Shown: positions 1-12,558, numbered from the stretch's first letter. The stretch is 64,000 bases of DNA from Collybia mongolica (GCA_013420905.1 JAAXNY010000010.1:2976001-3040000), one strand, 5' to 3'. Notes: generated by a model from the letters alone, not told the origin. Numbers and translations: made by a program.

Positions 1-369
1 TATGTGGGATGATTTAAGTTCAGTATAGAAGGTATTTCATCCCACAAATAGTGGGTTTATGGGATGACTTTACTGCCTTAGATGAATTATTTAGAAAAGA
101 AGAAATTGAGATTTTGGTTAGATTAGAATGAAGTGTTATATGTAGTATAAAATGACTGTGTTAATTGATCTATATATATATATGTGACCAGTACTATTGG
201 TCCATACTATGTACTTGAGTCAATAATTGGCTTTGGTCAATAAGTGCTCATTTGCCATGGTCTTTAATCCAACCAATTAAACATTGTACTTGATCAATAT
301 CAACAAATTCTGTTGCCCCCAAATCTTTGTAATAGATGATTTTATGATGGGTATTAGTAGCTATGTCTA

Positions 370-1977
370 CAGTGGCTCAAAAAACTGCCCCAATGTTTGT
401 ACATTTTTGAAAGATCAATATGGTATGAAGTGCTGACATAAGCAGGGGACCTGGGGTAATTATGTAAGATACTATGACATCGTGGCTTTCCAATGGACCC
501 TGGATCATGTGATTTGGATCAAAACCCATTAAGCTATAGGCCAAACAAAATGATTACTCATTGGGGCAGTTTTTTGACCCTCTATCAATTTTCTATCTAA
601 TACTTTGTATGACCACCTTTTGCCTTTATAACTGCTTGTATCCGCCTGGGCATACTTTCTATCAGGTTTTGGCATACCTCTGGTGGAATTTCACCCCACT
701 CTTCAGCCAATCTATCCCACAACTCATGTACTCCTTTGGGTGGTGTCGGATATTCTTTAAGACGGCGCTTGAGATGTTCCCAAAGGTGTTCTATTGGATT
801 CATGTCAGGGGATTGGGCAGGCCAGCCAAGGACTTGAATGTTGTTGTCTTCAAACCACTGTGTGGCCAGTCCAGATGTGTGTTTGGGGTCGTTATCTTGC
901 TGAAAGTAGCGCTCGCCATCCACCATTTCCAACTTCTCAAAACTTTCCTGAACTCCACTCTCCAAAATTTCACAGTATTGAACCTTGTCCATGTTCCCCT
1001 GCACCTCTATGAGCTTTCCCACTCCATTCCACCCCATACAACCCCATACCATGAGGTTTCCTCCTCCTCCATGTTTGACAGTAGGTGATGTTGTTCTATC
1101 AGATGGTGGTTCTCCCCTTTGTTTCCAGACATAAACCTTTCCATCTGACCCAATCCTATTGATTTTGGTCTCATCTGTCCATAGAACCCTTTTCCAGTCC
1201 TCCACAGTCCAGCTTTCATGATATTTTGCAAACTGGAGACGCCGGATGCGATGGGCTCATTTGAGAAGAGGAGCTTTCCTCTTTGTAGCAGCATAAAATT
1301 GATTTTCCTTGAGTGCATTTCTGACTGTCTGGGGTGTGACAGGATTGGGGATGATGCCATTGATGAATTGGGTAGCCTGAACTGCATTATCAAGCTTCCC
1401 TGACTTGATTTGACGAATAATTGACTGTTTGTCACGAACAGACAGCTTGGAGGGGCGGCCACCAAGGTTGTTTTCTTTGTTTCCATCCACATCTTTGCTG
1501 ATCCTACTGATGGTACCCTTCCCTAGACCAGTTTTCTCCTTGATTTGACGCTGAGAATAGCCCTCATTGAGGAGAGAAACAACAGTATTGTGCTGAGCAG
1601 TAGAAATGGCTTTCATGATGGTGGTAAGAGGTCAAGAAGATGATTGAACCAATTCCAACATGTCAAATTGATACAAATAAAGTCACATGACATTGTTTAT
1701 TCTTCCCACAGTCCATAATGTTCTTGCATTGGATCATAAATGCCAGAATAATGGAAAATAAGATAAGGGTCAAAAAACTGCCCCAATAAGTAACCATTTT
1801 GTTTGGCTTATAGCTTAATGGATATTGATCCAAATCACATGATCCAGGGTCCATTGGAAAGCCACGATGTCATAGTATCTTACATAATTACCCCAGGTCC
1901 CCTGCTTATGTCAGCACTTCATACCATATTGATCTTTCAAAAATGTACAAACATTGGGGCAGTTTTTTGAGCCACTG
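370..1977 (-). mobile_element. Tc1/mariner element with 211-bp terminal inverted repeats
   Basis: A 1,608-bp element bounded by TA dinucleotides (368-369 and 1978-1979), the target duplication of the Tc1/mariner superfamily. The terminal inverted repeats (370-580 and 1767-1977) are near-identical and start CAGTGGCTCAAAAAACTGCC. Each arm also ends on its inner side with an inverted copy of the outer motif (TTGGGGCAGTTTTTTGACCC at 561-580), so each arm can fold on itself. It contains one transposase reading frame on the minus strand. It sits inside the coding sequence of the Tnp2 pseudogene, so it inserted later. Confidence 0.93.
597..1616 (-). pseudogene. Tc1/mariner transposase with one in-frame stop
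   Basis: A 340-codon frame for a DD34E transposase that cuts and pastes the surrounding element. The N-terminal third (1616-1260) is a paired-type helix-turn-helix DNA-binding region (NEGYSQRQIKEKTGLGKGT) followed by a GRPSKLS hook-like motif. The catalytic part has WTDET (first Asp), YFQQDNDPKHTS (second Asp) and SPDMNPIEHLW (Glu); 34 residues separate the second Asp from the Glu. A single TGA at 1257-1259 interrupts the frame between the two halves, which remain in the same frame, so there is no indel. It could be a recent transition or an assembly error. As read, no full-length protein can be made unless the stop is read through. Length is normal for the family. Confidence 0.9.
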
Positions 1978-4900
1978 TAATAGTTTGGCCTGTTTGATAC
2001 TTGCATAGACAAATGAACCTGCTTCAATACCATTTTTAGGAGATGCAGGAACTGTAACTATAAGCAGGCAAAGGACTTGTCCATAGAAGTCTTGAAGCTC
2101 AAACACAGGTGTTCGATGTCTCTGATGAGCAAACTTATCAACTTCAAGCTGGTACTAAGATAAGTTAGCAATATGCATTGAGCATTTTAGAAAGAAACCT
2201 ACCTGGACATATGACATATCCCGGCTGTCTGATCTAAGTGGAATAATTTTATGTGCTTGTATTGTATCACCTCCTTCTAGATGATGCATCTAGCCATATT
2301 GGATGAATTTGGTATCCTGAGGTATAAGTTTCCTGATAAGTGATGCAGGTTTACTGAATCAAGTAGCTAGTGTTGCTGTGAGTACTTTCCACAGGGGAGT
2401 GGGGAGATATATTAGTCCCTTGGGTGGGGTGAAAATACGTAATGGGTCTAAATCAAGCTAATGAGTATATAAGTACTTGATTATGACGGGAAACATACAT
2501 AGGGGAAAACTGATGTTCCTCTCATCAGATTTAGGGGGGAGGAGGTCAAGCTTTCCATGCAAGTCATAGAGGAGAGTTATTTGTGTTAAATGAGCACAAG
2601 AAGTAACATAGCTATTGATGTTTGGATAGGGGAACCTTCAACTTTTAATATGGCAGAGGAGGTCACCACAATAATGTTCCATTGGAAATGCCCAATATGC
2701 CCAGACTGGCCCCATAGCCCTAATAGTTGGTGCAATATGTAGAAGGGCATGGATGGTTAGAGGACATGTAGATACCCACATTGGATCATGGTTATAGTAC
2801 AACCTGGAAAATCATCAGATCATGTTCAAAATTAAATATATATCAAAATACTTGCTCATCATATTTCTCAACCCAGCTATTAAAACCCCTTTCAAGTTCA
2901 TCAACTTGATCCTGAGTAATCTCAAATTGAAGGCAAAGGTTTAATAACCTAACTAATTTAATAAAGTGTGTATAATATTGCGGACTTGTAAATCATCCTT
3001 TAAGGAGAGTTGGTGCAATATATAAAGTCCAGATTGAATAGGTTTCAGCAATCATCTGTGCCTTTTCTGATGCAATATTTGGGACCCTTGAACCAAATGC
3101 TGCAGGAATTGTATCCCCAGCCTTTGCTGTGGCCTGACCAATAGCTTCCCATACAGTTGGTGCTAACACATAGCCTGCACCATCATGGGAAAGATCTTTG
3201 TAATTTCCAGTCCACAGGGAAATCAGATTTGGAATGAGATTGGACCATATAAGGTGCATAAAGTCATAGGGAAATGAGACTGGAAAAGAGAGGGAACTCA
3301 AAGTACTGAGTAGTGGAATGCCTTTGACACCATATTTAGTAGCAAGGCATTCAGATTCTGCAGTGTTCGAGGCATATTGGACCTTCTTTGCTTGTCTTGG
3401 GAATGTTGCATGGTCTTGTAGTGGAAGTGTGGATGCATGATATTGTTGTTGAGGGTCTGGAAAGCCATTTTGTTGCAATGGAATGTAGTGTGTTGTTTTT
3501 TGTGAAAAGGGAATGGAAACTCCCCAAATAGTACACATTTGGCATGGATATATTGCATTGTGGCCCTTCATGTGCATGAGCATTGACATTGCAGGAATAT
3601 TGCCAAAGACAATGATGAGGTGAGCATGAAGTAGGAAGATTTCTTTGCTGATTCCATTGAAGGCTGAAACCCCAATCTTGAGCTGCAGAAGCTCCTGAAC
3701 TATGGGCCAAAAAAATGAATCTGCGTCGTCAGGCTTTTTGGGCCCTGGAATAGTCCCTAGACGAATTATGTTATCCTTGAGAAAGTGTTCCTCAGGAGGG
3801 AGGTTATAATTAAACATGATTATAGGCCATGCTGTCTTGGTACGGCGCTTGAAAGGACCAAAGCCATCTGTAGATAACCCAAGTGCAATATCACAAGGAT
3901 CAGAAAAAAACCACTCTGGAAGTTCTTTGTCACCAATTGTAACAAATGTCTTCTGGAGTAGTTGATAATGGGTGCTGTCAAAGATATCTGTCATTTTTCT
4001 TGGGTCATGTTTGTGATTGGATTGATACTGCATTTTTTGAGCATACAAGAAATTTCCAAGCATTGCACGGAGTCGGGGAATAATAGGGAGATACTCTAGA
4101 TATGAATAGGGTGTTGTCCCATCAGATTTATAGTGGTCAGAATTACATTTAGGGCATTGTTTGAGGGCTTTGTATGGGCCAGTGTAGCAGACACAAGATG
4201 AACAACAGCAGTCATAGCATACAGGCTGAAAACCAGAGAGAAACTGAATACATTTCTGTGTATTCTTCAGTGATTCTGTTGAAGTTATTTAGCGGATTTT
4301 CTGGAACGTTCTATCCGTTAGGCCATCTTGAACTTTCAGGGCAAAGAACTGGATGAGCTTCATATCACTCATATCTAGCATTTGGTCTGTAAACTAGTTA
4401 ATATGATGCACATAATGATAACATAATGTACATACCTAGTTGTGAGACTTCCTTCATAAATCCCTCCCCAAGGAGATCCCATACTGAGATTCCTGCCTGG
4501 CTTGCCTCCGCAATTGGTGTTTCAAATTCATCACTGTCTTCCCCAAAGTCTTTGTTGGAACCATTGAAGTCCCCCCCCATATCATCATTGCCTTTGTCTT
4601 CTCCAGATCCAATCTCATCATCATTGCTATCCCCATCATCCTCATCAACAGTAAATCATTGTGTTGAATTAAGCCCACACCATTGCTGGCTGAGCTGATT
4701 GATATGTCCTGCAATGCGAGAAGAGCAGCATAAGTTGGACAAGCTGTATTTGTTTGAGCAATCCTTCAATGGAGGTAAGGATGGCGCCAATGGTGGATCA
4801 GGAGAGCTGTCATGAAATCCAGATGGTCCTGCCTTGCCTGTCAAATTATCAATAATTTCTTCTGCATTATTTTGAGAGCTGAAAGAGGTGTTGCCCTTTG

Positions 4901-5465
4901 TAGAACTAGGGGCCAGTTTCTTTGCTAGTTGGGCTTGTGGGTGGGGGGTGGATCCAATAACTTTATGCTTGGGATGGGGACAGGATGATGTTTTCTGTTG
5001 GGGCTGATCTTCCTGGTTGAGGCTCTGGATAAGAGACTGGTTCTGTGATAGGAATTTTGATGTGAGGTGAGAGTGCCCTTTCCCTGTCAAGTGCTGGCTC
5101 TCAGTCCTGGAGTTGACCCTTTTGGCACAGCCACATGCACAAAGCACTGTCTTACCACCCATAATGCGTGTTCACCTGGAGAGTGAAAGATATAAGTTGG
5201 TATGTAAACGAGGCAAATGTGTATGCACCAGGTCTCAAGGCCCCTAGAAAGCCGCAATGACCTCCTCAGTCTTATGAAACGTGGGGCGTTGCGCACATTG
5301 TGCCTGTGGCAACAGTCCTAGTTCACCTATTTACAATGGATCATTAGCTTCTTTATTTTTAGCTCAGGTTGTGAGATCTTATATTGTATTCAATATTGAG
5401 TACTTATAACAAACATACTGACTACATTTGTATAGAACTACTATATACTATATACTAAAAAATGT

Positions 5466-5828
5466 CTTTTACTTACCAAAATACTGAGGAGGGAGGCTGG
5501 GGAAGGGGCCAGGAGGCTGGGCAGAAGTTGCAGCGGGTGATGGTTGTGGTATGGGAGCAAAGGGGAAAGCGTGTGAAAGCAGGCTGCCAGCACATGATAC
5601 GGCTCGGAATGTTTGGCCATCGGGCATCTCAGGGATCAGGCCTTTACAGCTAAATCATTACCTGAGAAATCCAAGTCACATTGTATAAGAGTGATATAAC
5701 TGAGATGCCCAATGGCTGAACATTCCAAGCTGTATCATGTGTTGGCAGCCTGCTTTTGCATGCTTTGCCTCTTGCTCTCGTACCACAACCATCACCCGTT
5801 GGCCCCCTCCCCCTCATTGTAAGTACTT
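5466..5828. repeat. Small fold-back (MITE-like) element
   Basis: An imperfect inverted repeat. The left arm (about 5468-5640) and right arm (about 5695-5825) share the blocks GGGTGATGGTTGTGGTA, AGCAGGCTGCCA, CACATGATAC and GGAATGTT, interrupted by short differences. The outer ends read ACTTACC... and ...GTAAGT, flanked by CTTT-like sequence on both sides, which may be a short target duplication. It has no coding capacity. It lies about 300 bp upstream of the Tnp2 pseudogene start. It is probably a non-autonomous DNA element or a relic of one. Confidence 0.6.
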
Positions 5829-5976
5829 TTTCTTGATAGATTACAATTAGTATAGTAGAATTTGTAGTAGTTAATTGAATTCCAATACAAAACTATGAGA
5901 CTTCGTTAAGAACATTAATAAAAGCTAATAATGATCCTACAGGAAACCTAAGGACATCACTGGTATGCAGGACAAG

Positions 5977-6923
5977 ACTTGGGTGGAGTGGGCCAACACA
6001 CTGTGTGGCAGGTACTTGTTCTTTATTTCTTTTCTTAGGAGAAATAAGTCCATTCCACATTCAGGAAGTTGTAAATGACTAGAAACAATGTAGGTGATAG
6101 TTTATGGAGGTCATGTGACCATGGGAAAATGTTACCAAGCAAACAAGCAATGCCTGTGCACAAAAACCATCAGAACTTACTTTTCCCAGGATCATGGACA
6201 CTAAATGAGCATTCAGATTGTTGTCATGTATTTGGTATGCTTATGTGATGGAATAGATCATGTGACATATGTCAATAAATAGAGAATTCAATCCTCTTTG
6301 TATTTCAGGTAAATATAGTAGTAGTTGTTGATTTTTCCAATGTTTAGCATAATTTCCCACAAGGGTCATGTTTGGTAAGGGTCATTGTTGTTATAAGATG
6401 TTTGTTCATCTTTGGTATAATACACAGACCTTCAAAACTAGCTGAATCTGGACATTTTTAATATTTCACTCAAAATAGACCATGGGAAAAATGTGCTCAA
6501 CAAGGAAATTGTAGAGCCATGTTTGTACATTCCAAACATATAAAAACAAAGTTAATGGCTTTACTGGTTATGGAGAAAATCACAAAATAAATTTTGAAAC
6601 GCAACGCTTTGAAATATTAGATATGCATAATTTTGATGACATCATCAAAAGCATTATGTAAGCATCCCAAATACATGCAAATTATGTCACAATACTTTGT
6701 ATTTGTGGAGAAATGCTGTAAAAAGCTGTAAGAGAAGAAAAATCCCATTATGGAAAATAAGTATACCAAATACATGACAACAATCTGAATGCTTATTTAG
6801 TATCCATGATCCTGGGAAAAGTAAGTTCTGATGGTTTTTGTGTTTTCTCCATAACCAGGCAAGCTATGGCATTGGGCTTTGTGCACAGGCATTGCTTGTT
6901 TAATATTTTCCCACAATGTTGAA
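5977..6923. mobile_element. Truncated copy of the large palindromic element
   Basis: Starts with the same terminal sequence (ACTTGGGTGGAGTGGGCCAA) as the complete copy at 27538-28671 and follows it closely. The central segment is in the opposite orientation and there are extra unrelated bases in the middle (about 6560-6770). The right arm stops near 6923, about 140 bases short of where the terminus should be, and runs into a TGAA-rich microsatellite (6925-6960). No protein is encoded. CpG is nearly absent. Confidence 0.75.
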
Positions 6924-7452
6924 ATATGAATCAATGAATGAATCAATGAATCAATAGGCACTTGGCCTTTGGTGCACTTGGCACTCTTTTTCTAAAAGTC
7001 ACTTGGACTTATTGGTCCATTTGGGATCATTAATAATTGAAAATACACTTGGTGCTCAGTCTATTGGATTAAAAGATATTATAAAAATATACCTAAGGTC
7101 TAAACACTTGTGTTAAGACTTTGTCCAAATCAAACCTGTCAAGAGATCAGTGAAAAAGGCCTTGACTAGTACTATTAAAAACTTAGTGCTTTCATGCACT
7201 CAAAGCCAAACTCAAATCAGGCAATTCCTACTGTTTGTGTGTTGATTGTTTAGATTTGGTGTGTGTGTAAGAGATTGCAGTGCATAGCATCAGCACACTT
7301 ATAGCCCAGGAGCCCTTTCACTGTCTATCCCCTTTGTCTGACTCACATACACACTTTGTTCCCTGCCCTGTTTCTTCTTGTTGAAAATTGAAGTTGAATG
7401 TTGGGTTTATCAGGTGTCCACCCTGAATATGGATGTGGATTGTAATATTCTT

Positions 7453-7875
7453 CTAGCCACAAATGCACAATGAGGAGTACAATCTATAACATGTCTTGTA
7501 AGCATTACCACATACCTTTTCTCCAGCTGGATGGACAATGCTGACTTCTGCATCTGCCTTGCTATTGTCAAGGACCAGGTTACCACCTTCTGCATGCAAT
7601 ATCAGCTTTAGCATGAACCCCAATTCAAACTGACACTCACCTGTTTCCCTGGACACATTGGCTCTCTGACTTGAGACATCAGAATGGCAAGTTAGCCAAT
7701 CCCTATTCTCCAGTAAACCAAGTTGATTCTCTGGTGAACAAAATTCCATGGAATTGTTGGTGCTTTTCTGGTCAGACTCTGTTTTGGATTCTGTTGCACT
7801 TGCCCCATGATTGCTTGCAGTACAAGACAGAATATTAGAGGTAACAGTAAAGCTGGACTTGAGGTTTGTGTTCAT
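7453..7875 (-). CDS. Hypothetical open frame in repeat DNA
   Basis: An uninterrupted 140-codon frame from an ATG at 7875, Ser/Thr/Asn-rich in its first half. I recognise no domain. It lies in CpG-poor repeat DNA next to other transposon-like fragments, so it may be part of a decayed element or chance. No intron or neighbour supports it as a normal gene. Confidence 0.2.
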   Translation of the reverse strand: MNTNLKSSFTVTSNILSCTASNHGASATESKTESDQKSTNNSMEFCSPENQLGLLENRDWLTCHSDVSSQRANVSRETGECQFELGFMLKLILHAEGGNLVLDNSKADAEVSIVHPAGEKVCGNAYKTCYRLYSSLCICG

Positions 7876-8215
7876 AGTAGTCTGAATTTCCTGACTTGTA
7901 TTGTGATTTATATATTATGATTTTCACTAGTCTACTGGAGTCTCTACCCATGCTCAGTCAAAGGTCCAAAATTTAGAGCAGTGAGATCCCTTCAGCTCCA
8001 CAAATTTCCCATTCTAATTTCTATGCTAGTAAACTTATTTTACATGAACCCTTCCATCACAAGATCCATGGTCAGGAAGAAAAGTTCCAGAGCTTATGGT
8101 AGTAAAATTTGCTGGTGGTCCGTTCCTGTGTCAAAAGCCCCACTGACAGATCTTAACCTCTATTGAGTCTTTAAAAATACAACTCATTGTTCTTCCTTCC
8201 AGTACATTTTTTTCA

Positions 8216-9111
8216 ATGGCAAAAACCAAAGTTTTTAAAACCACAGTGTCCAAAACCATGGTGTCCAAGACATCAAAGCAAAGCAGCAAGGCCAAACCAC
8301 CTTCAATGTCCTCAAAAAAGAACACAATAACAGGTAACCATTCCTGAATCATCAGGACACTATCACTTATTGCATTTTACTTGAATTAGGGACACAAACA
8401 AATGCTCTTGAGGTGAATTTGAACAAAATGAAAGGTATTGTCATTGTTTCTTATTCTTTATTTTATACTTTAACATTTTCAGCTGAGAACCATGCCTTGT
8501 GCAAAGCTGTAGCTGCAAAGGATGAATCAAAGAAGACAATACCACAGCCGCTATGTGGCTCCACCAGACATGGGTTCAACTTGCAATGTGAGATGGGCCT
8601 AGAGGATGACAGGGAACTGTACAAGACACTCTGTGTATAATCAATGTTCTGATGATAAATAGTGCTGTGTCCAGAACTTAATCAATATGGCAGGGCTTGA
8701 CTGCTCTATTGTATGGCACTGCCAGCCCAAGCCTGTTATTGCTCACATTATTGCAGCAGTAAGATCTCACCCCTTCAATCCCTTCACACTAATGGCACCT
8801 TGCAGGCCTGGGAGCGCCACAACTACTTCAAATTATTTCCCCATGGCTGGGCAATGAAGGAGTTCATCAAATCAAACTTGAAGAACAAGCGTGCCTATGC
8901 ATGTAAACACAGTTCCCTACAAACAATCACTGGCTTTGACAACATGCAAACTGGGAGCAATAACAAAGATAGTGAAGACAAGGAGAACACTGAGGATGAG
9001 AATTCCAAGGATGAGGACAGAAAGGACAAGGATGAGGACAAGGACAGAGAGGATGAGAATGAAGAGGAAGGGGAATTTGACTGGGATGGATTGGAAGACA
9101 CCACAGAGTGA
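8216..9111 (+). CDS. Possible transposon-linked gene with acidic C-terminus
   Basis: Pieces of a multi-exon gene. An N-terminal Lys/Ser/Thr-rich segment starts at ATG 8216. A middle segment (about 8481-8640) contains RHGFNLQCEMGLEDDRELY. A last open stretch (8713-9111) contains WERHNYFKLFPHGWAMKEFI and then a strongly acidic Asp/Glu/Lys tail ending FDWDGLEDTTE. The middle and late motifs resemble proteins that I associate with agaricomycete transposons, but this is from memory and not certain. Splice sites at 8441 (GGTATT) and 8482 (TTTCAG) are plausible. The intron between 8640 and 8713 is not resolved. It may be a relic. Confidence 0.35.
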
Positions 9112-9224
9112 GATCCTTCACAAGTAGAAAAATAATTAGATGAAGGTAGTACACAGTACAAAATACTTTTGGTTTTGGATGCAAAGAGAATGATGTGGGT
9201 GAATGAAGATGCATCAAAGTCAGC

Positions 9225-9422
9225 TTTAGGTGTGTGGAATGTAAGGTCATTCTTGCTCATTTTAGATGTGCAGAACATAAGGTCAATGTAAGGGCATATT
9301 CTTACTTGTTTTAGGTGTGTGGACCATAATATTGTATCCTTGTTTGTTTTAGGTGCATGGACCATAATGTTGTATCCTTGCTCAGTTTAGGTGTGCAGAA
9401 TGTATGGTTGTATCCTTGTTGA
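9225..9422. repeat. Minisatellite, about five 38-48-bp units
   Basis: Five imperfect tandem units each starting TTTAGGTGTGTGGA or close to it (starts near 9225, 9262, 9311, 9350 and 9387). They share the block CATAATGTTGTATCCTTG in the later units. It lies directly downstream of the possible transposon-linked gene. No function is evident. Confidence 0.7.
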
Positions 9423-10812
9423 AATGTGGGGGTCTTGGCTTTAGGCTGTCGAGGGGATGCTGCATAAATACAGCTCTCCAATACTAGTACTATAATATAT
9501 GAATTTTTGCATATCAAATTGGATGCTTTTCAGCATTATGTGGGGGAATTCTCCATTGAGAGACAGGTGCATTTCAAGCTCACAACAGACAAAATTTCAT
9601 TACTAGCTATAGAGGTCTGAAGATGAATGACAAAATTACTATACTGATTGAATGATGAATGGTTGATGGAAAACATCTGGATCACAGATAAATTCAATCT
9701 CAGTAAATGGGATGACTACAAAGCAGTATGAACCTGGTGCAAAATTCATCCATTACATTAATAATTTACCTTCACTTTTTGTTGCTCTCAGGCCTCTGGG
9801 AACTTCATGAAATTCACACTGAGGAGACTGTTGTTATTTTTGCCATTAAATATATGAAAAACATCATGCAGAATAAATCATAGGGGTATGAAGTGGGACA
9901 TATTTTGTGAGGTTTTCATCCATCTTATACATACCTTATGAAGGGGAAAAGCCTCCTTTCTCCACCCTATTTAGTGGTTGATTTTTATATCAAATCCTGA
10001 TGAAAATAATCCCATTTCAGGGGGAACCAGATGATGGAAATTCTACACTATTTGTATTACTTCCAGCTACTTAAGTCATAGGAAATGAGGTAGAATTTCC
10101 CACCTTAAGGGTTCCATAGTGCTCACTGTTACATTTATCATTCTGACACACACTGCCTTAACCCCTTGATAGATAGTAATTTACTCTGGACTGACATATC
10201 ATAGATGGACTGTTGCATCAGTAGAGTTACTGATATCAGATTCTGTTGTTACTTGAGGCATAGCCACAATATAAGGTGCGTCTTCCTCTCCATGGAACCG
10301 TGCCTTTGCAATAGACTTGGATTGGATTCTCTCTTCATGATCAAGCCTTTAGTGCTCTATGCTCATCCCTTTCCTGCATAGTTGTTCATACTGTGTATAC
10401 TGCTCCCTGCCTGAGCCTCTTGGTAATATGGCTCTTTACACAAACCCCTGGTGCACCATGTGGCACGGCTGCATGTCAAGGCTATGCCACATCCATTTAC
10501 TTGGCTTGTTCTGGGTAATCTAACCATACACAATGCTTTGTTTTCTGCACAATGTGACTCTCAGTTTTTTCCCCTAACCATGTTGCGTCTGTGTTAGTTT
10601 ACCACAGTACATAAAATATTGAGGAGAGAAAAAAGATTTAAAAGAGTAGTCCCTGGTTCAGCTTCTGTAGTGCCATATGGGACCAACTTTCTGGCACATC
10701 TCCAGGTACACTATTCCCAGAGTCAATATTTTGCCTCACCATACTGCTTAACCTGTTTTGGGTGATTTTGAGGTTGTTAGAGTTGCCCACATATATGTGT
10801 TGATTCTACTAA
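9423..10812. other. CpG-poor intergenic or repeat DNA
   Basis: No open frame longer than about 65 codons with any recognisable motif, and no RNA gene. Composition matches the CpG-poor repeat block on the left. It ends at the TAA target duplication of the Harbinger element. Confidence 0.5.
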
Positions 10813-11399
10813 GGCCCCTTTCGGAAACACGGGTAGGGTAGGAGTAGGGCAGGGTAGGGTTTGTTTACCGGATTAAGGGTCCTACTTTTGGCGCGGCTGG
10901 GTAGGGTAGAGTAGAATTGGTGTCACGCTGATTACACGAAGATCTAATCACAATGTGTTAGATTAAGATCAGTCCTTGCCTCTTCTCATCTCGCCGCATA
11001 CTATTCAACTGTAGTATACAGCATACTTTGTCAATCCTTGCAATGATGGTCTGTAATGTGACTACTAATGTCTGCTTCCCCATTCACACTGGAGAACCCT
11101 ACAATGAGGCTAGGATCTGAAACACAGGTAAGTTACGTCTGTATGTCAACTTATTTGAATTTTCGGTTCATAAACAGCCTCCAGGCAGTCACATTCCTTG
11201 TTTCTACTTTTCACCGAGTCAAAGTTGTCTGCGGCCTGAACATGGAAGGTGCATGTCCTTGGACAATATTTTTTTCTTTTGGCTTTCACAACACTATAAA
11301 AGATGTCCGATTTTTCTTCAGCCCAATCCAGTACACTTTTTATTGTACACATACAGTCTCTACTCTCAAATTTCCATCTTTCTTATTGTCTCTATTACC

Positions 11400-12430
11400 A
11401 TGACTCGTGCTCGTGCTATCTGGACCAGTGATTGCGATGCAATCTTGCTTGACACGCTGTTCAAGGAGCGTCAAGAAGGCCGACAAGCTGACAATGCTGG
11501 CTGGCACACATCTGCATGGAACGCTGCTGAAACCGCGCTTGCTGGGACTGAGGCGCATACTGGTGGTAGTCCAAAGACGGCCCAAAGCTGCCGGACCCGC
11601 TGGTCCACGGTATGTCTTGTTTAATTAAGCATCAATGTTATCTGACAACAAATGTTTTTTTACCAGCTCAAAAAAGAGTACAAGGATGTCAAACAGATCC
11701 GCGAACTCTCTGGGTTTGGATGGGATGCCGATAAGAATTTAGCTGTTGCAGGAGACAACATATGGGACAATTACATCAAGGTATTTCGTTGTAATCTGTT
11801 CATTATTCTATTTCCATTGATTGATATTGTCAGGCTCATCCCAAGCAGAAAAAGTGGCGCAAAACCTCCTTTCCACACTTCGACGATATGGCTGATCTTA
11901 TAGAAGGCACTTATGCCACGGGTAAAGGTGTCTTCCGCCCCGGCGAGCCTAATAGTGACTCTAGTGAAGGCGAGGAGGATTCCACTGATCCCGATCCATC
12001 CCAGCCTATTCCAACTTCAACTCCTCCATCCAACGATACTACATCTGCATCCCTAATTACTCCTGCATCTCCTCCTCCCACTGCTACTGCACCTATGCTG
12101 TCTACCACGACTGATACTGTGGCATGTGCCAGTAAACGTTCCAGGAACCATCGCAAGACTGGTAGCCAGGCTATCGAAGGCATGGCATCTTCAATCAGTC
12201 GACTTGCTGAGGCCTTTGCTGCAGATACTGTCATACCATCTCCTGCCCGCAAGCGGTCTGCTATTCACACAATCGAGGATGATGGCGATCTTTCTGACGA
12301 CGAACAACTCAGGGTTTTCAAGATCATACGCCGTGATACAGGATTTGCTGACACGATCCTCGCTATCCGCAAAAAAACTGCCCGTACCCGCTTCATCAAG
12401 GCTGAACTTTACGGCGAGGCTGAGGATTAG
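11400..12430 (+). CDS. Harbinger Myb/SANT-like DNA-binding protein
   Basis: The accessory protein of the Harbinger element. In this superfamily the Myb-like protein recruits the transposase to nucleus and DNA ends. Exons 11400-11609, 11667-11780 and 11834-12430 give 306 residues; both introns have GTATGT/GTATTT donors and CAG acceptors. The N-terminal 110 residues are the Myb/SANT-like domain (IWTSDCDAILLDTLFKERQ, then CRTRWST|LKKEYKDV and FGWDADKNLA). Residues 120-220 are acidic, then Ser/Thr/Pro-rich and probably disordered. A basic patch (KRSRNHRKTG) could be a nuclear signal. The reading frame is intact. The start is the ATG directly upstream of RARAIWT. Confidence 0.88.
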
Positions 12431-12558
12431 TTTATGATCATCCCCTTCCAGTGCTTTTATACCCCTAACCTCGTGTAATCCGCTCCGATTCGATATACAT
12501 ATTAGCCACTCTTTATACCATTCACTATAACTCTCATCCGCTCCTTTAATTACTCCCC

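Larger units (their letters stand above)
190..5162 (-). pseudogene. Decayed Tnp2-type (CACTA/EnSpm) DNA transposase gene, interrupted by a Tc1 element
   Basis: Remnant of a DDE transposase of the Tnp2 family, which excises and inserts CACTA-like elements. The N-terminal reading frame starts at 5162 and has paired cysteines (CACGCAKR). A core open frame at 4063-2993 carries family motifs LSTDGFGPFK, YNLPPEEH, LGTIPGPKKPDDADSF, MHMKGHNAIYPCQMC and SFPYDFMHLIW. A Cys-rich stretch (CCCSSCVCYTG, then CPKC) lies just upstream of it. The C-terminal part (ELQDFYGQV) at about 2106-1980 is cut by the Tc1 insertion and resumes at 367 (DIATNTHHKIIYYKDLG). In-frame stops include TGA at 4656-4658, TAA near 4290 and TGA at 248-250, where the family has Trp. 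An intron is likely just before 4435. The stretch 2110-2990 has recognisable C-terminal fragments with many stops. Clearly non-functional; I could not define terminal repeats. Confidence 0.85.

Noticed and set aside
561..1088. 175-codon plus-strand frame across the Tc1 element
   Set aside because: Antisense shadow of the transposase; no motif and no start context.
1007..1492. 161-codon open frame overlapping the Tc1 transposase on the same strand
   Set aside because: It is an alternate frame of the transposase DNA; the two true halves are in one different frame and carry the family motifs.
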